Shown in pieces: positions 43,718 to 52,653 of a stretch of 64,000 nt of DNA. This DNA is from CAYLJV01 sp964399085. Its GTDB lineage: Archaea > Hadarchaeota > Hadarchaeia > Hadarchaeales > JAGGTB01. The DNA is taken from NCBI GenBank assembly GCA_964399085.1, contig CAYNPN010000005.1, positions 1 to 64,000 on the forward strand, read 5' to 3'. The position numbers and the translations under genes were made by a program. The notes below the pieces were generated by a model that saw only the letters and a list, made by a program, of their open reading frames with translations, was not told where the DNA came from and ran no database searches. Numbering within the stretch: the first letter of the stretch is position 1; each line of letters opens with the position of its first letter.

Positions 43718-44545
43718 ATGGGAAGTAGCGTCTATTCCATTTGCTCAGTTGCTGGTCTCTTGCTAATCTACTTGACTTCTAACGTGGAACTAATACAACT
43801 GCTATGGAATGGTTCGCTGGCTTCTCTTTCATGCTTCCTAATGGGAAACGCCATGTACAATCTAAATGACTACTTTGACAAAGACTACGACGAAGCTAAT
43901 AACCGCGACAAACCCCTCTTGAAGAAAAACATTGAACCTAGATACCTAGTAAGAACGATCTTCATGCTAATAGCTGTTTCTCTCACCTTACTAGCACTTG
44001 TAAATATAGGGGCTTTAGCTGTAGGTGTGATTTGCCTAATTTTGGGCACGTTTTACTCCCTCCCTCCACTACGTTTAAAAAGAAGAGCATGGGGGAAGCC
44101 CCTGACCATATCTTCTATCATAATGATCTCGACTCTCATAGGATTATTCGCTCTGGGTAAAAATCACCCCTTGATAATTTTCATGTCAATTAGCATCGGT
44201 GTTTTCGTTTCGACTATCTATCACACCCACGACATTAGAGACATGAAGGGAGACAAAAAGGAGGGATGTGGGACTCTCCCACTAATCGTTGGAAAGAAAC
44301 CCACAATCATGCTAGGAGCAATTGGATATGGATTAATGATCATCCTGACCTTGACGGGTACTCTGCACTTTGGCCTAAATTACATTATCCCCGCCATCGC
44401 TGTCCTTGTCTCCATACTAAACCTCAAAAAACTCGCCGGAATCTGGCCACCCAATGGGAGCGATACCGCTTATGAAGAGGTTAGGACTAGAAATCGGATG
44501 GCCATAATCATATTTATCCTGATGTTTCCAATTGGAGCGTTGTAG
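43718..44545 (+). CDS. UbiA-family prenyltransferase
   Basis: 275 residues, mostly membrane helices. First Asp motif NLNDYFDKDYDEANNRDKP (NxxxD type) and second motif DIRDMKGDKKEG bind Mg-prenyl diphosphate. It joins a prenyl chain to an aromatic or lipid acceptor; candidates in archaea are digeranylgeranylglyceryl phosphate, heme o or quinone precursors. The ATG at 43718 gives a short N-terminus; the frame stays open upstream through RKSINAFSIFVKSNA and a non-ATG start near 43665 is possible. Poor ribosome site. Confidence 0.85.
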   Translation: MGSSVYSICSVAGLLLIYLTSNVELIQLLWNGSLASLSCFLMGNAMYNLNDYFDKDYDEANNRDKPLLKKNIEPRYLVRTIFMLIAVSLTLLALVNIGALAVGVICLILGTFYSLPPLRLKRRAWGKPLTISSIIMISTLIGLFALGKNHPLIIFMSISIGVFVSTIYHTHDIRDMKGDKKEGCGTLPLIVGKKPTIMLGAIGYGLMIILTLTGTLHFGLNYIIPAIAVLVSILNLKKLAGIWPPNGSDTAYEEVRTRNRMAIIIFILMFPIGAL

Positions 44546-44693
44546 CCGGCAAACTGAAGATAACTCTCTTCTTACTTAATGGAGAACTAGGTAGTGCCTT
44601 TCTAGTTGGAAAAGCGATAACTCAAAAAAATTGAAGGTGTGGGGTAGGAAATAACCGCTAAAATCTCTACTTCTCCCCTCGCAAGGGATCGAT

Positions 44694-45140
44694 CTACGGC
44701 GCATATGTACCGGTAAGCTTTGCTTCGGCCAGCACCTTGTCTTCCATTGCTTCCTCGACATCCTTCTTCGTGGAAGATTCTGGCATATCGAGCTCCTCAT
44801 CCAAGGCAAAAAGCCTGAACCGATAAGCATGTTCCTTGTCTGGTGGATTGGGTCCACCGTATCCTGTTTCACCGTAATCAGTCTTTCCCTCGACGGCCCC
44901 GGATGGAACAGAGCCCTCGGGAATTTCGGTGGTGTCGGAATCTATGTTCCAAACTGTCCAGTGATCCCAGACTTTCCCTGCGGGTTCAACCGCATCAGGG
45001 TCGTCCATCAGAAGCACCAGAGATTCGGCCTCCTCAGGTACATCTTCGATTTTCAGAGGTGGGTTCACGTTTTCCTCGGTGTATCCATACTTCTCAGGAA
45101 TCGCTTCTCCATCGGAGAAAGAAGGACTCGACAATCTCAT
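44694..45140 (-). CDS. PEBP / Raf-kinase-inhibitor-like (YbhB) protein
   Basis: 148 residues. Family marks: SLVLLMDDPDAVEPAGKVWD (the DPD ligand-pocket motif), HWTVWNID, YGGPNPPDKEHAYRFRLFAL (GPxPPxGxHxY-type) and the C-terminal LAEAKLTGTYAP. Prokaryotic members bind anions or small phospho-ligands; no defined role. GGGGGTGAAATGA precedes the ATG. Monocistronic and convergent with UbiA. Confidence 0.92.
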   Translation of the reverse strand: MRLSSPSFSDGEAIPEKYGYTEENVNPPLKIEDVPEEAESLVLLMDDPDAVEPAGKVWDHWTVWNIDSDTTEIPEGSVPSGAVEGKTDYGETGYGGPNPPDKEHAYRFRLFALDEELDMPESSTKKDVEEAMEDKVLAEAKLTGTYAP

Positions 45141-45269
45141 TCATTTCACCCCCAGGCAAGTTTTATCCCAACTTTTATTTTTTCTTTGCCATTGGGCAGG
45201 CGGCTATAGGATTGTGTGATATAATCGGGACCTGTCTAGGGTCCATATGACTCATTACCTCTCCAGAAC

Positions 45270-47513
45270 TTATTTGCCGAATTTCTGCTCCTTAAATTTC
45301 TCCACTATTTTTTCGATTAAATCCCTTCTCACGAACCCGTAACTGAAAAGAGGTAATTTTTTCAGCGGCAAATTCTTCATCCAGTAATCCAAATCATCTA
45401 CCATTTCCATGAAATCCCGTGATATCTGTTCCTCGATGACTTCTCTACCGACATCGCTCTCCAGCCATCTATTCAGGGAGTCATTCTCGTCCAGGGATAT
45501 TTCTCTTTCTCTCGTAGACTCCAGCCGGACGGTTTCCTCTAGGTGGATGTCCCGAGAAGAACTCCCGATCAATATTTCGTAATCACCAGTATCGACGACC
45601 CTGTCCCCTTCCTCCGGGTCGTAGTATGCGAAATCCCTATTCCCGAGGGTGAATGTCACGGTCTCGCTCCCTCCAGGCGGCAACCCTACCTTTTTAAAAC
45701 CTCTCAACTCCTTATCCGGGCGCGTCAATTTTGGATCTCTAGCTCTGACATAGAGTTGAACAACTTCCTTCCCTCCGACATCGCCGATATTCTTGACCTT
45801 CACTGAAACCTTCAACTCTTCCCTATCCTTCATGATCTCCTTATCTAGCTCAATCTCCCGATACTCAAATTCGGTATAGGAAAGGCCAAACCCGAAAGGA
45901 AATTGCGGCTCAATCCCCTTCTCATCATAGTATCTGTAGCCGATAAACAGGCCCTCGCTATATCTGACTTCCCCTCTCTCGCCCGGGAAATTTAGATAGG
46001 AAGGATTGTCCGACAGTTTCTGTGGGAAGGTCTCCTGGAGCCTCCCGGAAGGGTTTACCTCACCAAAGAGAACGTCGACTATTGCTCCTGCACCGGCCTG
46101 ACCGGGCAACCAAGCCTCTAAGAGGGCCGAAACATCGTCCACCCAAGAGGAGATATCTACGGCGGAGCCGTTGTTCAGAACCACGACAATATCCGACTGA
46201 ACCTCGGAAACCTTCTCGACCAATTTAATCTGATTCTCCGGCAACTTCATATGAGGACGATCGAATCCCTCCGACTCAATCTCCCTCGACACGGAGAGGA
46301 ACAAGATGGCCACATCGGTGCTTTCCGCTATTTCCGAGGCCTCTTCAATCGGCTTCTCGTCCGCTCCATTCTCTGTGGAGTAACCCTCGGCAAATTTGAC
46401 CTCTATATCGTCGGTCCAACTCTCGATCTCCTCCAGGGGGACATCGACCCTGGAAGCATTTACCTCCGAACTTCCACCGCCCTGAAATATCGGTTTCTCG
46501 GCGGTCCTGCCGATGACCGAAACCGAATCGAGTTCCTCCCTATCCAACGGCAGGATATCGTTCTCGTTCATCAGCAGGACAATTCCCTCCGAGGCGACCT
46601 TTCGGGCCAGAGAGTGATGTCCCTCGGCGTCAACTGCTATCTCACGATTCTCCAGTTCCTTGGCCATGAAAACTATCTTCAGAATCTTGGCGAGGGCCTC
46701 GTCCAGAACTTCCTCGTCCAGCTCTCCCGACTCGACAGCCTCGATTATATCGTTCTCGTTGTCCGGGGAAGGCCCGGGCATCTCGAGGTCGAGGCCGGCC
46801 TTCAGCCCCTTCACCCTGTCATTCACCGCGCCCCAGTCGGACACGACAAATCCATCGAATCTCCACTCGTCCCTAAGGATATCGCTCAACAGGCGGGGAT
46901 TTTCCGAACAATAAGTGCCGTTGACCTTGTTATAGGTGCACATCACGGTCCACGGTTCGGCCCTTCTGACCACGCGCTCGAAGGCCGGCAGGTAAATCTC
47001 CCGAAGCGGTCTCTCATCGACCTCGGCGCTAATCGTCATCCTATCGGTCTCCTGATTATTGCAGGTGAAATGTTTGAGGGAGGTTCCGACTCCCTGACTC
47101 TGGACGCCCTTCACGAAGGCGGTTCCCATCTCTCCCGCCAAAAAGGGATCTTCGGAATAATACTCGAAATTTCGGCCGCAGAGTGGGGACCTCTTAATGT
47201 TTATTCCGGGAGCAAGCAGGATATGGATTCCCAGATTTTGGCACTCCTTTCCGAGCGCCCGGCCCACTTTTTGTATCAATTTCCTGTTCCAAGTAGATGC
47301 CATCATCGAGGCGGTGGGGAAGCACGTGGTTATCCCGTCCTCCTCTGACCGGGGTAAACTCGAACTAACCCCATGTGGACCATCCGAGAGGATGATTTCG
47401 GGGATGTCGAGCCTATCCAAGGACTCCGTCTTCGCCCAATCGGCCCCCGAAAAGAGGGAGGCTTTCTCCTCCAAAATCATGCGGTCTATTAATTGCCTAA
47501 CATCCTCGGGCAT
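45270..47513 (-). CDS. GH3 beta-glucosidase-type glycoside hydrolase
   Basis: About 747 residues, start at MPEDVRQLI behind GAGGGAT; a TTG 15 bases earlier is the alternative. N-terminal GH3 barrel with LSDGPHGVSSS, KHFTCNNQE and nucleophile Asp in FVVSDWGAVNDR; a C-terminal GH3 domain (ILPLDREELDSVSVIGR); then a fibronectin-III-like end (FGFGLSYTEFEY; VVQLYVRARDPKLTRP). No signal peptide, so it acts on imported oligosaccharides. It suggests growth on beta-linked plant or algal sugars. A small interrupted ORF lies 39 bases upstream. Confidence 0.93.
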   Translation of the reverse strand: MPEDVRQLIDRMILEEKASLFSGADWAKTESLDRLDIPEIILSDGPHGVSSSLPRSEEDGITTCFPTASMMASTWNRKLIQKVGRALGKECQNLGIHILLAPGINIKRSPLCGRNFEYYSEDPFLAGEMGTAFVKGVQSQGVGTSLKHFTCNNQETDRMTISAEVDERPLREIYLPAFERVVRRAEPWTVMCTYNKVNGTYCSENPRLLSDILRDEWRFDGFVVSDWGAVNDRVKGLKAGLDLEMPGPSPDNENDIIEAVESGELDEEVLDEALAKILKIVFMAKELENREIAVDAEGHHSLARKVASEGIVLLMNENDILPLDREELDSVSVIGRTAEKPIFQGGGSSEVNASRVDVPLEEIESWTDDIEVKFAEGYSTENGADEKPIEEASEIAESTDVAILFLSVSREIESEGFDRPHMKLPENQIKLVEKVSEVQSDIVVVLNNGSAVDISSWVDDVSALLEAWLPGQAGAGAIVDVLFGEVNPSGRLQETFPQKLSDNPSYLNFPGERGEVRYSEGLFIGYRYYDEKGIEPQFPFGFGLSYTEFEYREIELDKEIMKDREELKVSVKVKNIGDVGGKEVVQLYVRARDPKLTRPDKELRGFKKVGLPPGGSETVTFTLGNRDFAYYDPEEGDRVVDTGDYEILIGSSSRDIHLEETVRLESTREREISLDENDSLNRWLESDVGREVIEEQISRDFMEMVDDLDYWMKNLPLKKLPLFSYGFVRRDLIEKIVEKFKEQKFGK

Positions 47514-47552
47514 ATAGGAATCCCTCAAAACTAGTATATATATTGTGTTTGT

Positions 47553-47726
47553 TTAACTTCTTAGAGCTTCTTGAATTTCCTCGTCGGGTTGTATCCCCTC
47601 AACCTCGAATCTGTCCGTCTTCCCTCGAAGGTGCGCCTAACACCCGTGTAGGTTATAGCTTGATGCCAAGTCCGAGCTGCAGTCACTGCACAAGATGATT
47701 ACGTCTAATTCTCGCTCAACATCCAT
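47553..47726 (-). pseudogene. Small CxxC protein ORF interrupted by an in-frame TAG
   Basis: ATG at 47726 opens a frame: MDVERELDVIILCSDCSSDL, then a TAG at 47637-47639 after HGC. The same frame continues for 27 sense codons (including RFEVEGIQPDEEIQEALRS) to TAA. Both halves have protein-like composition, and together would make a 57-residue protein with a CSDC zinc-ribbon-like motif. It is either a nonsense pseudogene or amber readthrough. It sits just upstream of the GH3 gene. The remaining gap to 47851 shows nothing else. Confidence 0.4.
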
Positions 47727-47851
47727 TCGAGAGCTTGATGTAAATACTAATTCTTTACGAAAATTGGCTTCCCTTAAATTCGAGCGAATAGACCGAAACC
47801 TTTAAAAATCAAGTTCCTTCTAGTGGTGAGGAAAAAGGAGGTTGACATGCC

Positions 47852-48442
47852 TTGAAAAAAGGTAATTTAATGGCCCAAAAGATCAATTCCGGCATAAAAA
47901 AGAGGGGCGAGATGGAAGAAATAGCTGAATTCTCTCAGGAAGTAGAAAAAGTCCTGGAGGGTATCTGTAAGGACGAATCCGATGTCAGGTGCTTCAATTC
48001 GTGGAAGCCCGAGCCAAGTGACAAGGAAGATGACTTGAAAGAGAGAACGGCCGAAGAGGCCTCGATTCCCAAAACAAGCATCGAGGAAAGAAGTGAAGGG
48101 TTCGACGAAGATTTGGAAGAAGCCGAAGAGAACCTCGAAAAGTACAGGGAGGATTGCCCGGATTCGGAAACGGAAAACGATGGGGAACAAAACGAAATAG
48201 AAATTAAGGATGTTCTCGAAAAGCTCTTCTTGCCAATTACCTCCAAATCCCTTGAAATGCTCAGAAAGATTGAAAAATCCGTTTATTCAAACTTCATGCT
48301 CGAATTCAATCCGTATTACTTCAACGCAAAGAGATTCTCCGCCGCCCTCAGGAAAGATGGTGATGAGTTCGAGATGAAAATCCACACTCCTGAAAAGGAT
48401 TACAGGAGAGCGCTGGAAGAAAGATTCGTGCTCGAGGATTAA
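47852..48442 (+). CDS. Acidic protein of unknown function, next to PiT-like transporter
   Basis: 196 residues, strongly acidic through the middle (EDLEEAEENLEKYREDCPD), with a more ordered C-terminus (LEKLFLPITSKSLEMLRKIE; NPYYFNAKRFSAALRKDG). I recognise no family. Two starts compete: TTG at 47852 behind AGGAGGT, where the same ribosome site also precedes a two-codon ATG-CCT-TGA frame, and ATG at 47870 behind AAAGGTAA. It ends seven bases before the transporter gene, so a role in that transporter's control is plausible, in the place where DUF47 partners sit in PiT operons, but it does not resemble DUF47. Confidence 0.65.
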   Translation: MKKGNLMAQKINSGIKKRGEMEEIAEFSQEVEKVLEGICKDESDVRCFNSWKPEPSDKEDDLKERTAEEASIPKTSIEERSEGFDEDLEEAEENLEKYREDCPDSETENDGEQNEIEIKDVLEKLFLPITSKSLEMLRKIEKSVYSNFMLEFNPYYFNAKRFSAALRKDGDEFEMKIHTPEKDYRRALEERFVLED

Positions 48443-48448
48443 ACTCCC

Positions 48449-49393
48449 ATGGGCCCTATCCTGATAGTCGCCTTTCTCGGGGCCATATTCATGGCAATTT
48501 CCATAGGGGCCTCCAGTGTCTCGCCGGCCTTCGCCCCTGTGAACAGCAGTTCTTCTATAGGTTTGAGGCTGTCCCTCGTTGCAGGAATTTCCGCATTAAT
48601 CGGGGCCGTCTTACAGGGAGGTAACGTGGCAAGTACCGTCGGGTCCGGAGTCCTTGTAGGTAATATTCAGTTAATTCAAGGGGCCACTATCTTAATCGTT
48701 GCCTCTTTGCTCGTAATCGTCAGCGTTCTGTTCGATTATCCGATGCCGACCGCCTTTACGGTAATTGGTGCCGTCCTCGGGAGTAGCCTAGCCTTCGGAA
48801 ACGGCGTGATATGGTCCTCAACCTCAATGATAGTCGCTTTCTGGTTTCTCACGCCGCTGGCGGCCGTCGCCTTGGGATACGTCTTGGCCCGTCTCATGAG
48901 GAAAACCCTCTCAAAAGAGGATTCGGAGGACATCATAAGCATCGTGCTTTTCCTAGCAGGTACTTACGTCGCCTACACAGCTGGGGCCGCCTCAGTAGGT
49001 CTGGCTGTCGGGCCACTGGAGAGCCTTGGCCAGCCCATGGTCTACCTTCTTCTCCTAGGTGGTGGGGCAATACTGGTGGGTGCCTGGATGTTCTCGCCCC
49101 GGATAATCCACGTCGTCTCCTATGATTACTCGAACATCGGGCCCAGAAGATCGGCCTCCGCCCTATTGGCTTCGGGCCTAATCGCACAGGTCGGCATCCA
49201 GTTGGGGGTCCCGGTCTCTTTCAATCTAGCCATAATCGCCGGGGTCATAGGAAGTGGGTTGGTGGAGAGCGCTGAAAACAAAGATACCGAGAAGATCGGA
49301 TTCACCGTCCTGGGATGGGTCTCCGCCTTCTTCCTAGCTGGTCTCCTAACATTTCTCTTGGGGTGGTTCTGGCAATGGGCGGGCATCGTATAG
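48449..49393 (+). CDS. PiT-family phosphate-transporter-like protein
   Basis: 314 residues, nine or ten membrane helices. The inverted-repeat halves of the PiT family are visible: MAISIGASSVSPAFAPVNSS near the N-terminus replaces the usual GxNDxxNAxG signature, and ASALLASGLIAQVGIQLGVP marks the second half. The loss of the ND/NA residues that bind phosphate and Na+ suggests a changed substrate or coupling. Several archaeal PiT homologues share such GASS-type motifs. It is encoded with the acidic protein just upstream. Confidence 0.75.
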   Translation: MGPILIVAFLGAIFMAISIGASSVSPAFAPVNSSSSIGLRLSLVAGISALIGAVLQGGNVASTVGSGVLVGNIQLIQGATILIVASLLVIVSVLFDYPMPTAFTVIGAVLGSSLAFGNGVIWSSTSMIVAFWFLTPLAAVALGYVLARLMRKTLSKEDSEDIISIVLFLAGTYVAYTAGAASVGLAVGPLESLGQPMVYLLLLGGGAILVGAWMFSPRIIHVVSYDYSNIGPRRSASALLASGLIAQVGIQLGVPVSFNLAIIAGVIGSGLVESAENKDTEKIGFTVLGWVSAFFLAGLLTFLLGWFWQWAGIV

Positions 49394-49449
49394 TGGGTAC
49401 TAGCCTTCTTTTCGCGACCTCATGTTAAACCGATATCCCTACAAACTTT

Positions 49450-50385
49450 TTGGCAAATCAGGAGAAAGGTAATTATCAAAGAGAAAGCTCCCTGGAGGAG
49501 AAAATCTTGGAGGTTAGAGAAATAGCGGCTCGGAACATGAAATACGTTTCCTATCTGGTAATAGGGGATAAGAACGCCCTTATCGACACCGGGATAAGCG
49601 GGCTGGGAACCTACATAATTAATAGGGCGAGCGATTATGTGGAAAAAATCGATTACCTGCTCCTCACTCACTCCCATTACGATCACTGCGGCTCCTCTCA
49701 CTTCATTAAGGAAAAAATGCCGGAGATAGAAATATGCGCCTCGGAGCATGCGGCCGAGATACTCCAGAAACCGAGCGCAATCGAGATGATCAAGAATTTG
49801 TGTAGGAAGGAAAGGGAGAAAGCCAATTCATCTCCCTATTCGATCGCCGAGGAGGTACCCTTCAACGAAGCCGAACCCAATTTCGATGGACTGGAGGTAG
49901 ATAGAGTTCTCAAGGAGGGAGATGGGATCGATCTGGGCGGCTTAAAGCTGAAGACCTTGCATACCCCCGGACACACGAGAGGAAATATGAGTTTTTACTC
50001 GGAAGGACTTCGGACCATATTTTGCGGTGGGGTGGTGGAAGCGCCGTTAACTCCGTCCTTCCTATACGATTTCGACGAGCATATCAATTCCTTGGAGAAA
50101 TTGGTTGAGCTGGAGGATAGAATAGATGCCGAGAGGATTTCATTCGGACATTACGGCTCCATGAAAATTGGAAGTAAGGAAAACTACTTCCAACAACTGA
50201 TTAATCATGCGGAGAAATATAGAGGCCTCATCTCTATGTTTCTGGAAAGGAACGATTACGATATAGACCAAACCGTAGAAGATATTATCGAATTATACTG
50301 GAAAAACTTCTTATCTCCCAGAGTGAAGGAAGCCGAAGAATACAACACGAGGGCGCAAGTCGAGGAAGTGGCAAATCAAGGATGA
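49450..50385 (+). CDS. Metallo-beta-lactamase-fold hydrolase
   Basis: 311 residues. Metal-binding LLTHSHYDHCGSSHF (HxHxDH), second His in TLHTPGHTRGNMSFY, and Asp/His in FCGGVVEA and ISFGHYGS complete the fold. This resembles thiolesterase/glyoxalase II-like or lactonase members; substrate unknown. TTG is the listed start with little ribosome-site support, so a later start is possible. A C-terminal helical part (EKYRGLISMFLERND) is common in LACTB2-like proteins. Monocistronic. Confidence 0.85.
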   Translation: MANQEKGNYQRESSLEEKILEVREIAARNMKYVSYLVIGDKNALIDTGISGLGTYIINRASDYVEKIDYLLLTHSHYDHCGSSHFIKEKMPEIEICASEHAAEILQKPSAIEMIKNLCRKEREKANSSPYSIAEEVPFNEAEPNFDGLEVDRVLKEGDGIDLGGLKLKTLHTPGHTRGNMSFYSEGLRTIFCGGVVEAPLTPSFLYDFDEHINSLEKLVELEDRIDAERISFGHYGSMKIGSKENYFQQLINHAEKYRGLISMFLERNDYDIDQTVEDIIELYWKNFLSPRVKEAEEYNTRAQVEEVANQG

Positions 50386-50546
50386 CCTCCTTTCTTATCT
50401 AATCGTAAATTATGAAAAGTTCGGAGGCAAGAGAGACTAAACACAGTTTTACAAAAAACCAAGCATCGATGTAACCGTCTGAAATCCTTAGCTCTTGCCT
50501 AAAAGTTCAAACACCAACCCCTACATAAATTTCATCCGTTTATCAT

Positions 50547-51569
50547 CTACCATCTGTTATAGACCTCTTCGGCGAAACCCAATACGTCTTCTACTTCTAT
50601 TTTTTCACCGTTATCGAGGACGAAAAAACCGGAGTAATATCCAAAAATTTGATGTTGCACACTTTTCAGCAATATTAGATTAAATTCAGAATTTCGATCC
50701 AGTATAGGTGTGAACTCCATTTCGAACCGATCATCACTGCTCGTGATTCTCCATGGTTTTAGATAATTATCTTCATCATGGTGAAAGGTAATCCTATCTA
50801 GTTTGTGAGCCTTGCCATCGTAGAAAATGGCATTTTCACTGGCGAGGCTTCTATCGCTGAAGCCGTAACCTAGGTTCCATCCTATCAGTGTACCATCTAT
50901 CTTCGTCGATGCTGATCCCCAGTACCACGTGTTTTCGTAGGTCCAAACTCCTCGACCCCAATCCAACACTCCAAAGCTCGTGTCCTCTTCAAAACGGTAG
51001 GTATCTCCACCGATCTCGACCTTTCCCTTTGTGGGCATGCAATTAGTCTTCTGATTGTAATAGAACCGCTTGGGATTTTCTCTCCAATCCGAAACTATCA
51101 CGATGGAGTCGTGGCTCTGATTTTGGCGGAGTTCAAGGTTCGCTTTCATTCCACTCCCGTCGTCGAATCCAGGATAGTCAAACTTGAGTTTCCTCTTTCC
51201 CGTTTCTTTGACGAATTCTAAATCAATGCCCTTCTCATTTAGCTGGATGCTTCCCTTTTCGGAAGTTCGGGGGAGATCATAATTCCCACACGGGAGGAGT
51301 GTTATTTCCTCGTCTTGAACGTAGTTTTCCTCCCGAAAATCTAACCATACTGTATCTATCAGGCCGATGTATCCGAGGTCCGAGACTGTGAATGTTATCC
51401 CAAATTCGGGATTTAGAATTGCGTAGTAGTCCCATTCTTTTATTTCGAGGAAGCTTGCTGCAATATTTTCCCTATTGTAGGTAAGGAGCGGTTCTCGTGC
51501 CCAACCTTTCTGCGTTAATTTCCCGTCCTCATCCAAAAGGTTCGACTTATCAGTTATTTCTCTCTGCAA
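50547..51569 (-). CDS. DUF2804 family protein
   Basis: 340 residues with the DUF2804 pattern: KEWDYYAILNPEFGITFTVSD near residue 45, NQKTNCMPTKGKVEIGG, and FGVLDWGRGVWTYENTWYWG in the middle, then a lipocalin/AttH-like beta-rich end. No catalytic residues are recognised. Members are widespread in bacteria and a few archaea and may bind lipids. No operon partner. Transcribed away from the RuBisCO-like cluster; a 199-base divergent region separates them. Confidence 0.8.
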   Translation of the reverse strand: MQREITDKSNLLDEDGKLTQKGWAREPLLTYNRENIAASFLEIKEWDYYAILNPEFGITFTVSDLGYIGLIDTVWLDFREENYVQDEEITLLPCGNYDLPRTSEKGSIQLNEKGIDLEFVKETGKRKLKFDYPGFDDGSGMKANLELRQNQSHDSIVIVSDWRENPKRFYYNQKTNCMPTKGKVEIGGDTYRFEEDTSFGVLDWGRGVWTYENTWYWGSASTKIDGTLIGWNLGYGFSDRSLASENAIFYDGKAHKLDRITFHHDEDNYLKPWRITSSDDRFEMEFTPILDRNSEFNLILLKSVQHQIFGYYSGFFVLDNGEKIEVEDVLGFAEEVYNRW

Positions 51570-51768
51570 GTTTTAGCCAACCTAATTTTTCGATTACTTT
51601 CCTATTTTGTGTTCGGATGCACTCCCCGAAACATTAGAGTGAAAAATGCGGCTCTACAGTGAAAATTTGTGGATATCGTGAGTGGCTGAGTATCTATAAC
51701 AAAGATTTAATAAAAAAATACTACTTTTATCTTCAAAAATCAAATTTAATGTAGGTAGGGTTTACCAG

Positions 51769-52557
51769 ATGAAAGAACTAGGAAAATTATTCGTAGAATT
51801 AAGTAATCCAAACAGACTAAACATATTAGAAGCTCTCAGCCAAAAAGACGCCAAACTTTCCCAACTCTCAAATGAACTCGATATCCCTACTCCCGAAGTT
51901 TCCAGAAATCTCAACCGGTTATCTGACTCCGGACTTGTCAAAAAGGCCTCGGACGGAAGGTATAAAATCAGTTCAGTCGGGGATCTTATCGTGGAAATTT
52001 TCCCCTATTTCAATTTTATATTTAAAAATAGAGAGACTATGAACAATCATTCGATTTCCCCTATTCCAAAAGATCTAATATTCAGAGGTCATCCGCTAGC
52101 GGAGTGTGAAATCAAAAGTGGATCAATAGAAGGATTCAACCTCTCTACAGAAAGGTTTAGAAAGACGAAAAAATTCTGCTGGATTATGTCGAAGGAAACC
52201 ATGGAGTCATTCATCTCCCCCCTGGGAAGAGTGCTTCAAAGAGAAGCGGAGATGAAAGTTATTCTTCCCGAAAAGGAGATTGAAAAAACGTTTGAAATAA
52301 TGAAAGATCGTGGGGATGGAGAAACGAAACTCAAAGAATGGGCTGACTCCGTAGAGTCTAGGGCTCTCGAGAAAATTGAACAAACCATATTAGTAGACGA
52401 AAACTCGGCCGAGTTTAATTTACCGGATGTAGAAGGAGAAATAGATTACTCACTTACATTTTACTCTGAGAAAGAATCGTTCAGGCAGTGGGTCTGTGAC
52501 ATATTTGAACATTTTTGGAACAAAGCTAGACCAGTAAATGCCTCAATCTATCTTTAA
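51769..52557 (+). CDS. FilR1-type (methanogenesis-regulator-family) HTH transcription regulator
   Basis: 262 residues: an N-terminal winged HTH (ELGKLFVELSNPNRLNILEA; TPEVSRNLNRLSDSGLVKKA) then the ~170-residue FilR1-type middle/C-terminal domain (FRGHPLAECEIKSGSIEGFN). This architecture is typical of euryarchaeal regulators, some tied to metabolic switching. It is the first gene before the oxidoreductase-kinase-phosphatase-RLP row, 96 bases upstream on the same strand, and is the natural candidate to control it. AGGTAGGG precedes its ATG. Confidence 0.8.
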   Translation: MKELGKLFVELSNPNRLNILEALSQKDAKLSQLSNELDIPTPEVSRNLNRLSDSGLVKKASDGRYKISSVGDLIVEIFPYFNFIFKNRETMNNHSISPIPKDLIFRGHPLAECEIKSGSIEGFNLSTERFRKTKKFCWIMSKETMESFISPLGRVLQREAEMKVILPEKEIEKTFEIMKDRGDGETKLKEWADSVESRALEKIEQTILVDENSAEFNLPDVEGEIDYSLTFYSEKESFRQWVCDIFEHFWNKARPVNASIYL

Positions 52558-52653
52558 ATGAGTTTAATTTTTGGATATGGATATAGTTTCTTTTAATTCA
52601 TTCAGAGAATCTTTTTATAATCTTGAAAAGATATATCTCTTCAAAGTGTTAAG

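Noticed and set aside
46251..47348. A 365-codon plus-strand open frame across the GH3 gene
   Set aside because: It is antisense to a well-supported hydrolase. Codon bias of the real gene leaves the opposite strand open, and the translation has no recognisable motif.
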